NCBI RefSeq assembly: GCF_021354595.1
Contig: NZ_JADWYJ010000004.1
Coordinates: 124,001 to 188,000 of the forward strand
Length of the DNA: 64,000 nt
DNA from: Maribellus sp. CM-23
Lineage (GTDB): Bacteria > Bacteroidota > Bacteroidia > Bacteroidales > Prolixibacteraceae
Direction: 5' to 3'
Shown here: piece by piece, positions 51,948-61,006 of the stretch
How positions within the stretch are numbered: the first letter of the stretch is position 1
Layout: every line of letters starts with the position of its first letter
Translations under genes and position numbers: made by a program
Notes under the pieces: generated by a model
What the model was told of the DNA's origin: nothing
The model's input: only the letters and a program-made list of their open reading frames with translations
The model's database searches: none

Positions 51948-54900
51948 TTACTGATTCATTTCAAGTATCAGAGCTTTAAGCTGTTCAATCTCCTGCTTTA
52001 AGCGATCGATTTCGGCTTGGTGTTGTTCCTTTATTGCTGTGATTTCGGCCTGTTGTTCCTGGATGGCTTTGGTTAATACCGGTACAATCCCGCTGTAATT
52101 AACCGATTTAAGTGCATCTTCGGTATTCGCAGTCCGTACCACTTCCGGTAAAATCTCTTCCACTTCCTGGGCAATAAATCCAATTTCGGTAGTTCCGTAG
52201 TCGGTACTGGTCAGCGACGGCTTTTTACGATAAGTTACCGGGCGCAGTGCCTTAACCAGTTCCATTGCTGCCGTAAAATCGGTGATATCGGTTTTCAGGC
52301 GTCTGTCTGAATTGGTTGTCAGGTTTCCGGCAATAGTCATTTCACCATTTTTTAGAAGTGTTAGGGCATCGCTTCGGGTCGTATTATTGCCATTTCCTAT
52401 CACAAAAAGGCGGTCGGTTACTTTGAAATAAGCCTGTCCCGCACCAACAGTGGCATAAACCCCTAGAACGGTCTCACCATACGATTGAGCTGTATTATAA
52501 TTGCCCCCGGCAAAACTACTTGGACCACTTGCCATATTTCCTTTGCCTCCGGCGATCATGGAATGACTGCCACTGGCGGTGTTTAACTCTCCTCCAGCAA
52601 CCGTAGAATAACTGTTACTGGCTGTGTTTGTGTGTCCTCCTCCAATTGTTGATGAAGGTTTACTTGCTGTGTTTGAAATGCCTCCACTAACTGTAGCATA
52701 CCAGTCGCTCGCCGTATTTCCATAACCACCACTAATCGTGGAATTATAAGCACTTGCATCATTGCGATAACCTCCTCCAACGGTTGCAGAAGAGTATGTT
52801 GCATTATTCCCGTAGCCTCCGCTGACGGTGCTGTACGTTGCAGTTGCTTTGTTGAAATAACCACCAGCGACGGCAGAATATTGTCCACTTGCTGTATTTC
52901 GGATTCCTCCGCCAATTGAAGAATAATCTGCACTGGCAACTTCAGTCTCAAAAGTTCTTTCCTGCTGCAAGTCGACAGCTTTTGCTCCACGATTGTTTCC
53001 TCCGTATCGGTTACCATTCGGTTGGGCTGCAATAATGGCACCTGTTCCTTTTGGTTGTAAAACGATATCAACATTGGCTTGAGTGCTCTTTGGGGTGAAT
53101 ATTACACCATATTTTGTATCGAAAGTGTATGCGCTTTCTGTCCAGTTGGTAAGCCCCCCCACGAGTGTCCAGCTTGTGCCTCCGGAGCCATTCGCAGCCA
53201 GAACTTTGCCTGCATCGCTTATTGTTTGGGCCGGTAATTCAATTTCGTTGGTAGCGCTGATATCACCGTCTTCGGAAGCCAGCTGAAAACCACTAACATC
53301 CGGAATAGCTGAACGTATCTGGGTAGCTGTGTCTTTAATGGCCTGTGTGTTGATGGCAATACCGCTGATATTCTGATCGCCGGTATTTACCCCCGACAAG
53401 TTTGTCAAATTACTGATATCCGTTGCGTCAATATTCGCGGCCTGACTGTTGCTGAAAACAGGATCGCTTTCGCTGCTTAGAAAACCACTAACATCCGGAA
53501 TAGCTGAACGTATCTGGGCAGCAGTGTCTTTAATGGCCTGTGTGTTGATGGCAATGCCGCTGATATTCTGATCGCCGGTATTTACCCCCGACAAGTTTGC
53601 CAAATTACTGATATCCGTTGCGTCAATATTCGCGGCCTGACTGATGCTGAAAACAGGATCGGCTTCGCTGCTTAGAAAACCACTAACATCCGGAATAGCT
53701 GCGCGTGTTTGGGATGCAGTGTCTTTAATGGCCTGCAAATTAGTTAGAGATGTTAAGGTGTTTGTGCTGATTAACCCTCGCAGTAAAGTACTATCAGCCT
53801 TTGCTTTTGACTGGAGTGTATTGTCTGCTGAAATCCGGCTGACTGTTTCTGCATCGATGGCACCCTGGAAATAAGTACTATCGCTTTGGGTTTTTGCTGC
53901 CGATGTTGCATCGGCTGCGATTCTGGCAGCTTCTTCTGTATCTACATCAGCAATTCGGTTGTTAACTTCCTGATCGATTAGGTTCTTCAGTAGTGTACTG
54001 TCGGCTTTTGCTTTTGTTTGGAGGGCGTTATTGGCTGCAATCCGGCTGGCTGCTTCCGCATCGATGGCACCCTGGAAATAGGTACTATCGCTTTGGGTTT
54101 TTGTTGCCAATGTTGCATCGGCTGTAATTCTTGCCGCTTCTTCGGTATTTACATCCGCAATCCGGTCGGTAATTTCATGATCGATTAAGTTCTTCATTAG
54201 TGTGCTGTCAGCCTTTGCTTTTGCTTGGAGGGCATTATTGGCTGCAATCCGGTTGGCTGCTTCCGCATCAATTGCATTCTGAAAATAGGTACTGTCACCT
54301 TTTGATTTTCCTGCCAGTGCTGCATCGGCTGCGATCCTGGCAGTTTCTTCACTATCTACATCCGCAATTCGGTCTGCAATTTCCTGTTCGATTAAGTTTT
54401 TCAGCAAAGTACTATCAGCCTTTGCTTTTGACTGCAGTGTATTGTCTGCTGAAATCCGGCTGGCTGTTTCTGCATCGATGGCACCCTGGAAATAGGTACT
54501 ATCGCTTTGGGTTTTTGCTGCAAGTGCTGCGTCGGCTGCGATTCTGGCAGCTTCTTCTGTATCTACATCCGCAATGCGGTTATTAACTTCCTGTTCAATT
54601 AAGGTTTTGAGGTAAGTACTATCAGCCTTTGCTTTTGACTGCAGTGTATTGTCTGCTGCGATCCGGCTGGCTGCTTCTGCATCGATGGCATCCTGAAAAT
54701 AGGTACTGTCGCTTTGGGTTTTTGCTATCAGTGTTGCATCAGCTGCGACTCTGGCAGTTTCTTCGGTATCTATATCCGCAGTGCGATCGGCAATTTCCTG
54801 TTCGATTAAGTTTTTCAGCAAAGTACTATCAGCCTTTGTTTTTGTTTGGAGTGTATTGTCTGTAGAAATCCGGCTGGCTTTTTCTGCATCGATTGCATTC

Positions 54901-57776
54901 TGAAAATAAGTACTGTCGTTTTTAGCTTTTGCTGCCATTACTGCATCGGCTGCAATTCGTGCTGCTTCTTCGGTATCTATATCCGCAGTGCGATCGGCAA
55001 TTTCTTGGTCGATTAAGTTCTTCAGTAGTGTACTATCGGCTTTTGTTTTTGATTGGAGGGCATTGTCCGCTGCAATTCGGCTGGCTGCTTCTGCATCAAA
55101 TACATCCTGAAAATAGGTACTGTCGTTTTGGATTTTTGCAGCCATTACTGCATCAGCCGCGACTCTTGCTGCTTCTTCTGTATCTCCATCAGCTGTGCGG
55201 TCGGTAATTTCCTGATTGATTAGGTTCTTCAGTAGTGTACTGTCAGCTTTTGCTTTTGCTTGGAGTGTATTGTCTGTTGCAATCCGGCTGGCTGTTTCTG
55301 CATCGATGGCATCCTGAAAATAGGTACTGTCGCTTTGGGTTTTTGTCGCCAGTGCTGCATCGGCTGCGATTCGTGCCGCTTCTTCGGTATTTACATCTGC
55401 AATGCGATCGGTAATTTCCTTTTCTATCAGGTTTTTGAGTAAAGTACTATCGGCCTTTGTTTTTGTTTGGAGAGTATTGTCTGCAGAAATCCGGCTGGCA
55501 GCTTCTGCATCAATTGCATCCTGGAAATAGGTACTGTCGTTTTTGGTTTTTGTTGCCAGTGCTGCATCAGCTGCGACTCTTGCTGCTTCTTCTGTATCTA
55601 CATCCGCAATTCGGTCTGCAATTTCCTGTTCGATTAAGTTTTTCAGCAAAGTACTATCGGCCTTTGCTTTAGTTTGGAGAGTATTGTCTGCAGAAATCCG
55701 GCTGGCTGCTTCTGCATCGATGGCACCCTGAAAATAGGTACTATCGCTTTTGGTTTTTGCTGCAAGTGCTGCGTCGGCTGCAATTCTTGCCGCTTCTTCG
55801 GTATCTACATCAGCAGTGCGATCGGTAATTTCCTGGTCGATAAAGTTCTTCAGTAAAGTGCTGTCAGCCTTTGCTTTTGTTTGGAGTGTATTGTCTGCTG
55901 AAATCCGGCTGGCTTTTTCCGCATCAATTGCATTCTGAAAATAGGTACTATCGCTTTGGGTTTTTGTCGCCAGTGCTGCGTCGGCTGTAATTCTTGCAGC
56001 CTCTTCGGTATCTACATCAGCTGTGCGGTCGGCAATCTCCTGATCGATTAAGTTCTTCAGTAAAGTACTGTCGGCCTTTGCTTTTGTTTGGAGTGTATTG
56101 TCTGCTGAAATCCGGCTGACTACTTCCGCATCAATTGCATTCTGAAAATAGGTACTGTCACCTTTTGATTTTCCCGCCAGTGCTGCATCGGCGGCGATTC
56201 TGGCAGTCTCTTCGGTATCTACATCAGCTGTGCGGTCGGCAATCTCCTGATCGATTAAGTTCTTCAGTAAAGTACTGTCGGCCTTTGCTTTTGTTTGGAG
56301 TGTATTGTCTGTTGCAATCCGGCTGGCTGCTTCTGCATCAATTGTATTCTGGAAATAGGTACTGTCGTTTTTGGTTTTTGCTGCAAGTGCTGCGTCGGCT
56401 GCAATTCGTGCAGCCTCTTCGGTATCTACATCAGCAGTGCGATCGGTAATTTCCTGGTCGATTAAGTTCTTCAATAGTGTACTATCGGCTTTTGTTTTTG
56501 ATTGGAGGGCATTGTCCGCTGCAATTCGGCTGGCTGCTTCCGCATCAATTGCATTCTGAAAATAGGTACTGTCGCTTTGGGTTTTTGCTGTCAGTGCTGC
56601 ATCAGCTGCAATTCTTGCAGCTTCTTCTGTATCTACATCTGCTGTACGGTCGGTAATCTCCTGATCGATTAAGTTCTTCAGTAAAGTACTGTCGGCCTTT
56701 GTTTTTGTTAGGAGTGCATTGTTTGCTGTAAGGCGGTTGGCAGCCTCAGCATCAATTGCATTCTGAAAATAGGTGCTATCGCTTTGGACTTTTGTTGCCA
56801 GTGCAGCGTCAGCTGCGATTCTGGCAGCTTCTTCGGTATTTACATCTGCTGTACGGTTGGCAATCTCCTGATCGATTAAGTTCTTCAGTAAAGTGCTATC
56901 GGACTTTGCTTTTGTTAGGAGTGCATTGTTTGCTGCAATCCGGCTGGCTGTTTCTGCATCGATGGCATCTTGAAAATAGGTACTGTCGCTTTGGGTTTTT
57001 ACTGTCAGTGCTGCATCAGCTGCGACTCTTGCTGCTTCTTCTGTATTTACATCTGCAATCCGGTTGTTAACTTCCTGTTCGATTAAGGTTTTGAGGTAAG
57101 TACTATCGGCGGTCGCTTTTAGTCGGAGGACATTTATTAATGCAGTGTGCGCTTCAATGGCATTGGCCTGAGCCGAACTGATGGTCTTGGGTTTATTCTT
57201 TAAATCGTAATAGTAGCCGCTAAAGTCGTCGCTTGCATCGGTGTCAAGATTGGCCGGAACATCGGTGAGATGAATAAAACTGATGCCCGTCCAGAAAGGT
57301 TTTGCGCCGTCACTGCTTAGAAACTTCCCCGAGTTGCCGCTTTGTGCCGGCAGTTCGATTTCGTTGAAAGGATCGGCATCGGCATCATCGGCGCCTCCTT
57401 CCACAACACGCTGCGCCAAGTGGGCAAAAGGTACACTCAGTAAAGGACTGGTTCCTAAAAATTCGCCGTTCACCATCAGCGACAAATTATAGGGGCCATT
57501 CATCCAGCGAATGGTCTTAAAAGTCTCCGGGTCTTTTGAGCCAATCTCGAGGTTTATCAACCCGAACGTATTGGTTTGCACATTCCAGTCTTCGGTATAA
57601 ACAGGGGTGCTGTTTTCGCCTTCCAGAACGGAGATGGTGATGGCTACGTCCTGGTTGGCAAGAATGCTGCCTGAGGCGTTGCGAATGACCGCCTGGTAAT
57701 TAAATGCGCCAGGGGTTTGGGCAGCACCACTCAGGGTAAAAAGAAGTGCAATAATGAGGCTTGTTAAATTTTTCAT
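51948..57776 (-). CDS. Giant fibre protein: 69-residue repeats, YadA-like head, S74 chaperone
   Basis: About 1942 residues from the ATG at 57774-57776 (MKNLTSLIIALLFTLSGAAQ, a signal peptide); the longer frame adds 10 residues. Order: N-terminal beta domain (GAFNYQAVIRNASGSILANQ); sixteen full 69-residue repeats plus a partial one, helical and coiled-coil-like (ADSTLLKNLIDQEI, DTEEAARIAADAAL, DSTYFQNAIDAEAASR); two and a half 65-residue repeats (PDVSGFLSSESDPVFS, ANIDATDISNLTNLSGVNTG); a YadA/Hia-like head of 14-residue repeats (STISGGYGNTASDW); then a peptidase S74 intramolecular chaperone (NSDRRLKTDI) and a terminal coiled coil. Probably a trimeric fibre whose chaperone cuts itself off. It lacks a T9SS signal. 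Confidence 0.9.
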   Translation of the reverse strand: MKNLTSLIIALLFTLSGAAQTPGAFNYQAVIRNASGSILANQDVAITISVLEGENSTPVYTEDWNVQTNTFGLINLEIGSKDPETFKTIRWMNGPYNLSLMVNGEFLGTSPLLSVPFAHLAQRVVEGGADDADADPFNEIELPAQSGNSGKFLSSDGAKPFWTGISFIHLTDVPANLDTDASDDFSGYYYDLKNKPKTISSAQANAIEAHTALINVLRLKATADSTYLKTLIEQEVNNRIADVNTEEAARVAADAALTVKTQSDSTYFQDAIDAETASRIAANNALLTKAKSDSTLLKNLIDQEIANRTADVNTEEAARIAADAALATKVQSDSTYFQNAIDAEAANRLTANNALLTKTKADSTLLKNLIDQEITDRTADVDTEEAARIAADAALTAKTQSDSTYFQNAIDAEAASRIAADNALQSKTKADSTLLKNLIDQEITDRTADVDTEEAARIAADAALAAKTKNDSTYFQNTIDAEAASRIATDNTLQTKAKADSTLLKNLIDQEIADRTADVDTEETARIAADAALAGKSKGDSTYFQNAIDAEVVSRISADNTLQTKAKADSTLLKNLIDQEIADRTADVDTEEAARITADAALATKTQSDSTYFQNAIDAEKASRISADNTLQTKAKADSTLLKNFIDQEITDRTADVDTEEAARIAADAALAAKTKSDSTYFQGAIDAEAASRISADNTLQTKAKADSTLLKNLIEQEIADRIADVDTEEAARVAADAALATKTKNDSTYFQDAIDAEAASRISADNTLQTKTKADSTLLKNLIEKEITDRIADVNTEEAARIAADAALATKTQSDSTYFQDAIDAETASRIATDNTLQAKAKADSTLLKNLINQEITDRTADGDTEEAARVAADAVMAAKIQNDSTYFQDVFDAEAASRIAADNALQSKTKADSTLLKNLIDQEIADRTADIDTEEAARIAADAVMAAKAKNDSTYFQNAIDAEKASRISTDNTLQTKTKADSTLLKNLIEQEIADRTADIDTEETARVAADATLIAKTQSDSTYFQDAIDAEAASRIAADNTLQSKAKADSTYLKTLIEQEVNNRIADVDTEEAARIAADAALAAKTQSDSTYFQGAIDAETASRISADNTLQSKAKADSTLLKNLIEQEIADRIADVDSEETARIAADAALAGKSKGDSTYFQNAIDAEAANRIAANNALQAKAKADSTLMKNLIDHEITDRIADVNTEEAARITADATLATKTQSDSTYFQGAIDAEAASRIAANNALQTKAKADSTLLKNLIDQEVNNRIADVDTEEAARIAADATSAAKTQSDSTYFQGAIDAETVSRISADNTLQSKAKADSTLLRGLISTNTLTSLTNLQAIKDTASQTRAAIPDVSGFLSSEADPVFSISQAANIDATDISNLANLSGVNTGDQNISGIAINTQAIKDTAAQIRSAIPDVSGFLSSESDPVFSNSQAANIDATDISNLTNLSGVNTGDQNISGIAINTQAIKDTATQIRSAIPDVSGFQLASEDGDISATNEIELPAQTISDAGKVLAANGSGGTSWTLVGGLTNWTESAYTFDTKYGVIFTPKSTQANVDIVLQPKGTGAIIAAQPNGNRYGGNNRGAKAVDLQQERTFETEVASADYSSIGGGIRNTASGQYSAVAGGYFNKATATYSTVSGGYGNNATYSSATVGGGYRNDASAYNSTISGGYGNTASDWYATVSGGISNTASKPSSTIGGGHTNTASNSYSTVAGGELNTASGSHSMIAGGKGNMASGPSSFAGGNYNTAQSYGETVLGVYATVGAGQAYFKVTDRLFVIGNGNNTTRSDALTLLKNGEMTIAGNLTTNSDRRLKTDITDFTAAMELVKALRPVTYRKKPSLTSTDYGTTEIGFIAQEVEEILPEVVRTANTEDALKSVNYSGIVPVLTKAIQEQQAEITAIKEQHQAEIDRLKQEIEQLKALILEMNQ
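52500..52930 (-). repeat. 42-bp coding repeats of the YadA-like head
   Basis: About ten 14-residue units of the type GGGYxNTASxxYSTV, each contributing one turn of a left-handed beta-roll as in trimeric autotransporter heads. Period 42 bp; the sequence is unrelated to the intergenic 42-bp array. Confidence 0.75.
53285..53745 (-). repeat. 195-bp in-frame tandem repeat (2.4 copies)
   Basis: Two nearly identical 65-codon units and a truncated third encode AIKDTAAQIRSAIPDVSGFL and NIDATDISNLTNLSGVNTGD. Nucleotide identity between copies is very high, e.g. 53350-53460 versus 53545-53655. Confidence 0.88.
53770..57115 (-). repeat. 207-bp in-frame tandem repeat array (16 full copies plus one partial)
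   Basis: Each 69-codon unit reads approximately TLQTKAKADSTLLKNLIDQE, then IADRTADVDTEEAARIAADA, then ALATKTQSDSTYFQNAIDAE. Copies differ by scattered substitutions but never in length. Neighbouring copies share variants, pointing to unequal crossing-over or gene conversion. Confidence 0.95.
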
Positions 57777-57887
57777 GAGTATCTGATTGTTTTTATCTGG
57801 TGACAATTTTTAAGGCGTTGTGTAATTTTTCCGATGTTTCCGGGCTCGTCCTCTTATCAACTGAAAACCTGTAATTGACTTCTCTGC

Positions 57888-58385
57888 CTATCTCTTTATG
57901 ATTTTAAAGGTTTTCAAAGTGGTAGCTCCCCGGTGTACTTTCAGAATATAAACCGCCGGACCCAGGTTTTGAAATGAGATTTTGGTGTTTAAGGCATCTA
58001 GTTTTCTGCGGATAATCAGGCTTCCAAAACTGTTGTAAAGTTCATACGATGTTTCGGCCGGCAACATTTCGCTCAGAACCAGGTTCAAGTTGTCACGAAC
58101 AGGGTTGGGATAGGCTTCAATCTTAACAGCCAGTTTCTCCAATTCGTCGATGGCTGTTACCAGCAAATTTGTTTGATGAAATCCCTGCGTTATTTTCAAA
58201 TCCGGTTTTTCAAGCGTGGTGATGATTGTTTCGCCCAAAGTGTAGGAAACCGTAATGTTTTTTCCCTGCAGATAAGCTCCGGAGGCGGCGGTTACAGATT
58301 GAATCTGGGCGGATGAATAAAGTGCAATAACGGAGATGCTAAAAGCGAGTAGCACGCGTTTTACTGCCGGTAGTTTGTTTCTCAT
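57888..58385 (-). CDS. Small T9SS type A sorting domain protein
   Basis: 165 residues; signal peptide to ~26 (VIALYSSAQ), a short beta region (GAYLQGKNITVSYTLGETII, LKITQGFHQTN) and a type A sorting domain beginning VKIEAYPNPVRDNLNLVL and ending LKTFKIIKR. The body before the sorting domain is only ~60 residues, so this may be a subunit or attachment factor rather than an enzyme. It lies 111 bp upstream of the fibre gene on the same strand and probably shares its transcript. Divergent from the membrane AraC gene. Confidence 0.85.
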   Translation of the reverse strand: MRNKLPAVKRVLLAFSISVIALYSSAQIQSVTAASGAYLQGKNITVSYTLGETIITTLEKPDLKITQGFHQTNLLVTAIDELEKLAVKIEAYPNPVRDNLNLVLSEMLPAETSYELYNSFGSLIIRRKLDALNTKISFQNLGPAVYILKVHRGATTLKTFKIIKR

Positions 58386-58699
58386 TGATCTTGGTTTTGT
58401 AATCAGGAATATCCCCGTTAGGGCGGGGAACTTGTCGTCTCTCTAACGGGGTTAAAAGTAAAATCATGTTGAAATTGGTGCAATAAACAAGGTGTCTCAA
58501 TAAGCACAATCTTGTCCCAATAAATGCAAAGAGATCGATTTCTGGGGGTTGGGGGCTTCAAAATGAATTGGAATTGTTCAATAGGGAAATAACCGCACAA
58601 AAAGCTGTTTGTATTAAAAAAACAGGAAATCGTGCTTTTTAGTTGATGGATAAACGGAGTCATTTTAATATTTTCGCGCTCTAAATAAACCTGACATCC
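58386..58699. promoter_or_regulatory. Divergent intergenic region with REP-like double palindrome
   Basis: About 314 bp between the small T9SS gene (minus) and the membrane AraC gene (plus). At 58413-58428 CCCCG...CGGGG forms one hairpin; CCCCGTTA (58413-58420) can alternatively pair with TAACGGGG (58444-58451). It must contain both promoters; no gene is visible. Confidence 0.5.
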
Positions 58700-59860
58700 A
58701 TGAACCTGTCTGTGCTCATCCTTTTCATCGTCTTTATTATCTTTTTTGCCTTTGCTCTTATTCTATTTTATGTGGCTCAGTCGATGAATAAAAAAGGACT
58801 TTCCTATTTGTACATTGCATTTTTTCTAAAAGCGATCCATGTTCTTCCTCCGGTGTTGGCCAGCTTCGATCTGAACATAAACTACTCGGTTTACATTAAC
58901 ACGGCCATTAAGGTAAGTTTATTGCCACTTTATTACCTCTACCTGGTAAAGCTTGGGCAGCAAAACAAAAACATTCGTCTCAGCGAGTTGTGGCATTTTG
59001 CACCGATGGCAATTGAGTTAATTCTTGGCTTCGCCATTGCTCCGAATCATGCACATGAAGTAATTGACAGGATTAATTTCAACGACAACAGTTACATGAA
59101 ATTAAGCATAGAGAACAACTTTTACTTTAACGTGCTTTCGATTAGCGGAAAGTCGTTTGCATTGGTACAATGTATCGTTTATTCGTACCTGATTTATTAC
59201 AATTTATACCGGAAATATCGCTTTAAACTGAAGCAGCAAATCACCAACATCGGTTCGAATAACCTGCACTGGATAAAAGTTGCTGCTTTTTTGTTTATGG
59301 GCGAATGCCTGCTGGTTGGGCTCCATTTGTTTGGAATTTATGTAAATCAATACTTGTACGCCTTAACCTACATGTATTTGTTGTTTTTCGGGTTCTACTT
59401 CTTTATTCATTCCATATTGCAGCCCGATCTTTCGTTTATTGATGACGACACTGAAGCGAAAAATGCACCGGAGCGGGAGCCTATGAACGAGACGGACTGC
59501 CCGGACGGAAACAGTGAAGCATTGGAGAAGTTTATTCATCAGTTTGTACAGCAGAAACTTTACCTGCAACCTGAATTAACCCTGGCCGGTGTGGCCGAAG
59601 CTTTTAATATTCCCCGCTATAAAATTACGGAGTTGATTAAAATGTCGGAGTATACAAACTTTTATGATTTGGTAAATCAGCACCGTGTTGAACACAGTAT
59701 TCGTTTGCTGGAGACGCTGCCAGCCAATCATTCGCTGGACTCAGTTGGCATAGCATCCGGATTTAAATCGCGGTCTTCGTTCTACCGGGTATTTAAAAAC
59801 CAGGTGGGAAAAACACCCAGTTCTTATATTTCTGCTCCGGGCAGTTATTTGAAAAACTGA
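58700..59860 (+). CDS. Membrane-anchored AraC-family transcriptional regulator
   Basis: 386 residues. The first ~235 are strongly hydrophobic with about seven predicted helices (SVLILFIVFIIFFAFALILF, KVSLLPLYYLYLVKLG, YALTYMYLLFFGFYFFIHSI); a linker rich in acidic residues follows. The C-terminal ~100 residues are an AraC HTH pair: LAGVAEAFNIPRYKITELIK and LDSVGIASGFKSRSSFYRVF, ending NQVGKTPSSYIS. Such regulators sense a membrane or extracellular signal and act directly on DNA. It is divergent from the T9SS/fibre gene pair, which is the probable target (inference). Confidence 0.92.
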   Translation: MNLSVLILFIVFIIFFAFALILFYVAQSMNKKGLSYLYIAFFLKAIHVLPPVLASFDLNINYSVYINTAIKVSLLPLYYLYLVKLGQQNKNIRLSELWHFAPMAIELILGFAIAPNHAHEVIDRINFNDNSYMKLSIENNFYFNVLSISGKSFALVQCIVYSYLIYYNLYRKYRFKLKQQITNIGSNNLHWIKVAAFLFMGECLLVGLHLFGIYVNQYLYALTYMYLLFFGFYFFIHSILQPDLSFIDDDTEAKNAPEREPMNETDCPDGNSEALEKFIHQFVQQKLYLQPELTLAGVAEAFNIPRYKITELIKMSEYTNFYDLVNQHRVEHSIRLLETLPANHSLDSVGIASGFKSRSSFYRVFKNQVGKTPSSYISAPGSYLKN

Positions 59861-59947
59861 GAAATGAAGAGTATTTTCTTCAATACTTGCTCAATTAAAT
59901 GACGATTGAAATCCTTGTCTGATGTTCACACTTAACAACAGCGGATA

Positions 59948-60997
59948 TCATTTCTCTGAAGCCATCAGCTCCTTTAGTTTTGTGATCTGCTCCTGGTTGG
60001 CAAGCACAAAAAGCTGGTCGTTTCGCGACAGGATCATGTTGGGATCGGGATTGAAAACATAACGCGCCCCGCTGATCTTGATCCCGACAATATTGGCCCC
60101 TGTTTTTTCTCGTACTTTTAATTCGCCGATCGATTTCCCGACAAACTGTTGCGCTAGGTTGCGGCATGATATTTCCTCCAAAGCCACATCCCGGGTTTTT
60201 TGAAGCAGGATGTATTCGATAAATTCCACCACATCGGGCTGGTGAACCAATTTTGCCATGCGCTGTCCGCCAATACGCTCGGGCATAATAACGTTGGTGG
60301 CACCGGCACGTTTTAGTTTCATCTGACTTTCAATTTCCGAAGCACGGCTAATCACCGTTAATCCCGGATTCATGCTTCGGGCGGTAAGCACTACAAATAC
60401 ATTGTCGGCATCGTTGGGAGTGGTGGCAATCAGCGCCCGCGCGTTGTGAACACCCGCTTGTTCCAAAACATCCTCGTGCGTGGCATCGCCTTTTATGTAA
60501 AGTAACTCCGGATTTTCGCGTATGCGCGAAATCACATTGTCGCGCTTGTCGAGAATAACAAACTCAACTCCGTTTTCAGAAAGTTCCATGGCCGCCTGTT
60601 CGCCGTTTCTCCCGTAACCCACAATGATTACATGATCTTTCAGTTTTGCAATTTTTTTGTCCACCCTGTACGTTTTTATGTAATTAGCCAATTCTCCGTC
60701 AAAAATAAAGCGGGCAAGGTTGGAGCCCACGTAAGCCAAACTTCCCAAACTCAGAATAATAAGTATGATGGTAAACACCTTCCCCATCTCGGTTGGCTCG
60801 TGCCCCACGTATCTGAAGCCCACCGTGGAGATGGTAATAACGGTCATAAAGATACTGTCGAGCAGGCTCAGCCCTTCGATAAAATAGTAACCAATGGTGC
60901 CAAATGCCAGGATAGAGGCCAGCAGCCCGATCCCGATTTTGATGGTGCGGTTTGATAATACCTGGAACTTGTTGTATTGATGCGTTGTAGATCCCAT
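59948..60997 (-). CDS. Two-TM potassium channel family protein with RCK (TrkA-N/C) domains
   Basis: 349 residues. TM1 (IGIGLLASILAFGTIGYYFI), pore loop with ITISTVGFRYVGHE, TM2 (FTIILIILSLGSLAYVGSNL), then RCK-N with the Rossmann motif VIIVGYGRNGEQAAMEL and RCK-C (NLAQQFVGKSIGELKVREKT, ILSRNDQLFVLANQEQ). The filter reads TVGFR where canonical K+ channels have TVGYG; the last Gly is Arg, so ion selectivity is uncertain. It is encoded 9 bp after the DUF2851 gene on the same strand, so the two are co-transcribed. It convergently meets the AraC gene, with an 18-bp weak hairpin between them. Confidence 0.9.
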   Translation of the reverse strand: MGSTTHQYNKFQVLSNRTIKIGIGLLASILAFGTIGYYFIEGLSLLDSIFMTVITISTVGFRYVGHEPTEMGKVFTIILIILSLGSLAYVGSNLARFIFDGELANYIKTYRVDKKIAKLKDHVIIVGYGRNGEQAAMELSENGVEFVILDKRDNVISRIRENPELLYIKGDATHEDVLEQAGVHNARALIATTPNDADNVFVVLTARSMNPGLTVISRASEIESQMKLKRAGATNVIMPERIGGQRMAKLVHQPDVVEFIEYILLQKTRDVALEEISCRNLAQQFVGKSIGELKVREKTGANIVGIKISGARYVFNPDPNMILSRNDQLFVLANQEQITKLKELMASEK

Positions 60998-61006
60998 TTA
61001 GAATGA

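Noticed and set aside
51444..52001. Overlapping 130-150-codon open frames on both strands over the 42-bp array
   Set aside because: Open only because the period is a multiple of three; no start signal, no signal peptide, no family, and several frames are open at once.
51486..52930. Intergenic 42-bp array as an escaped copy of the 42-bp YadA-like head repeats
   Set aside because: Same period but no sequence or reading-frame similarity; probably coincidence.
54200..57070. Leu/Tyr-rich proteins antisense to the 207-bp repeats
   Set aside because: Shadows repeating with the array; no start signals.
51948..57776. Prophage tail fibre
   Set aside because: S74 and tail-fibre-like repeats suggest phage, but no capsid, tail, lysis or integrase genes are present and the protein has a Sec signal.
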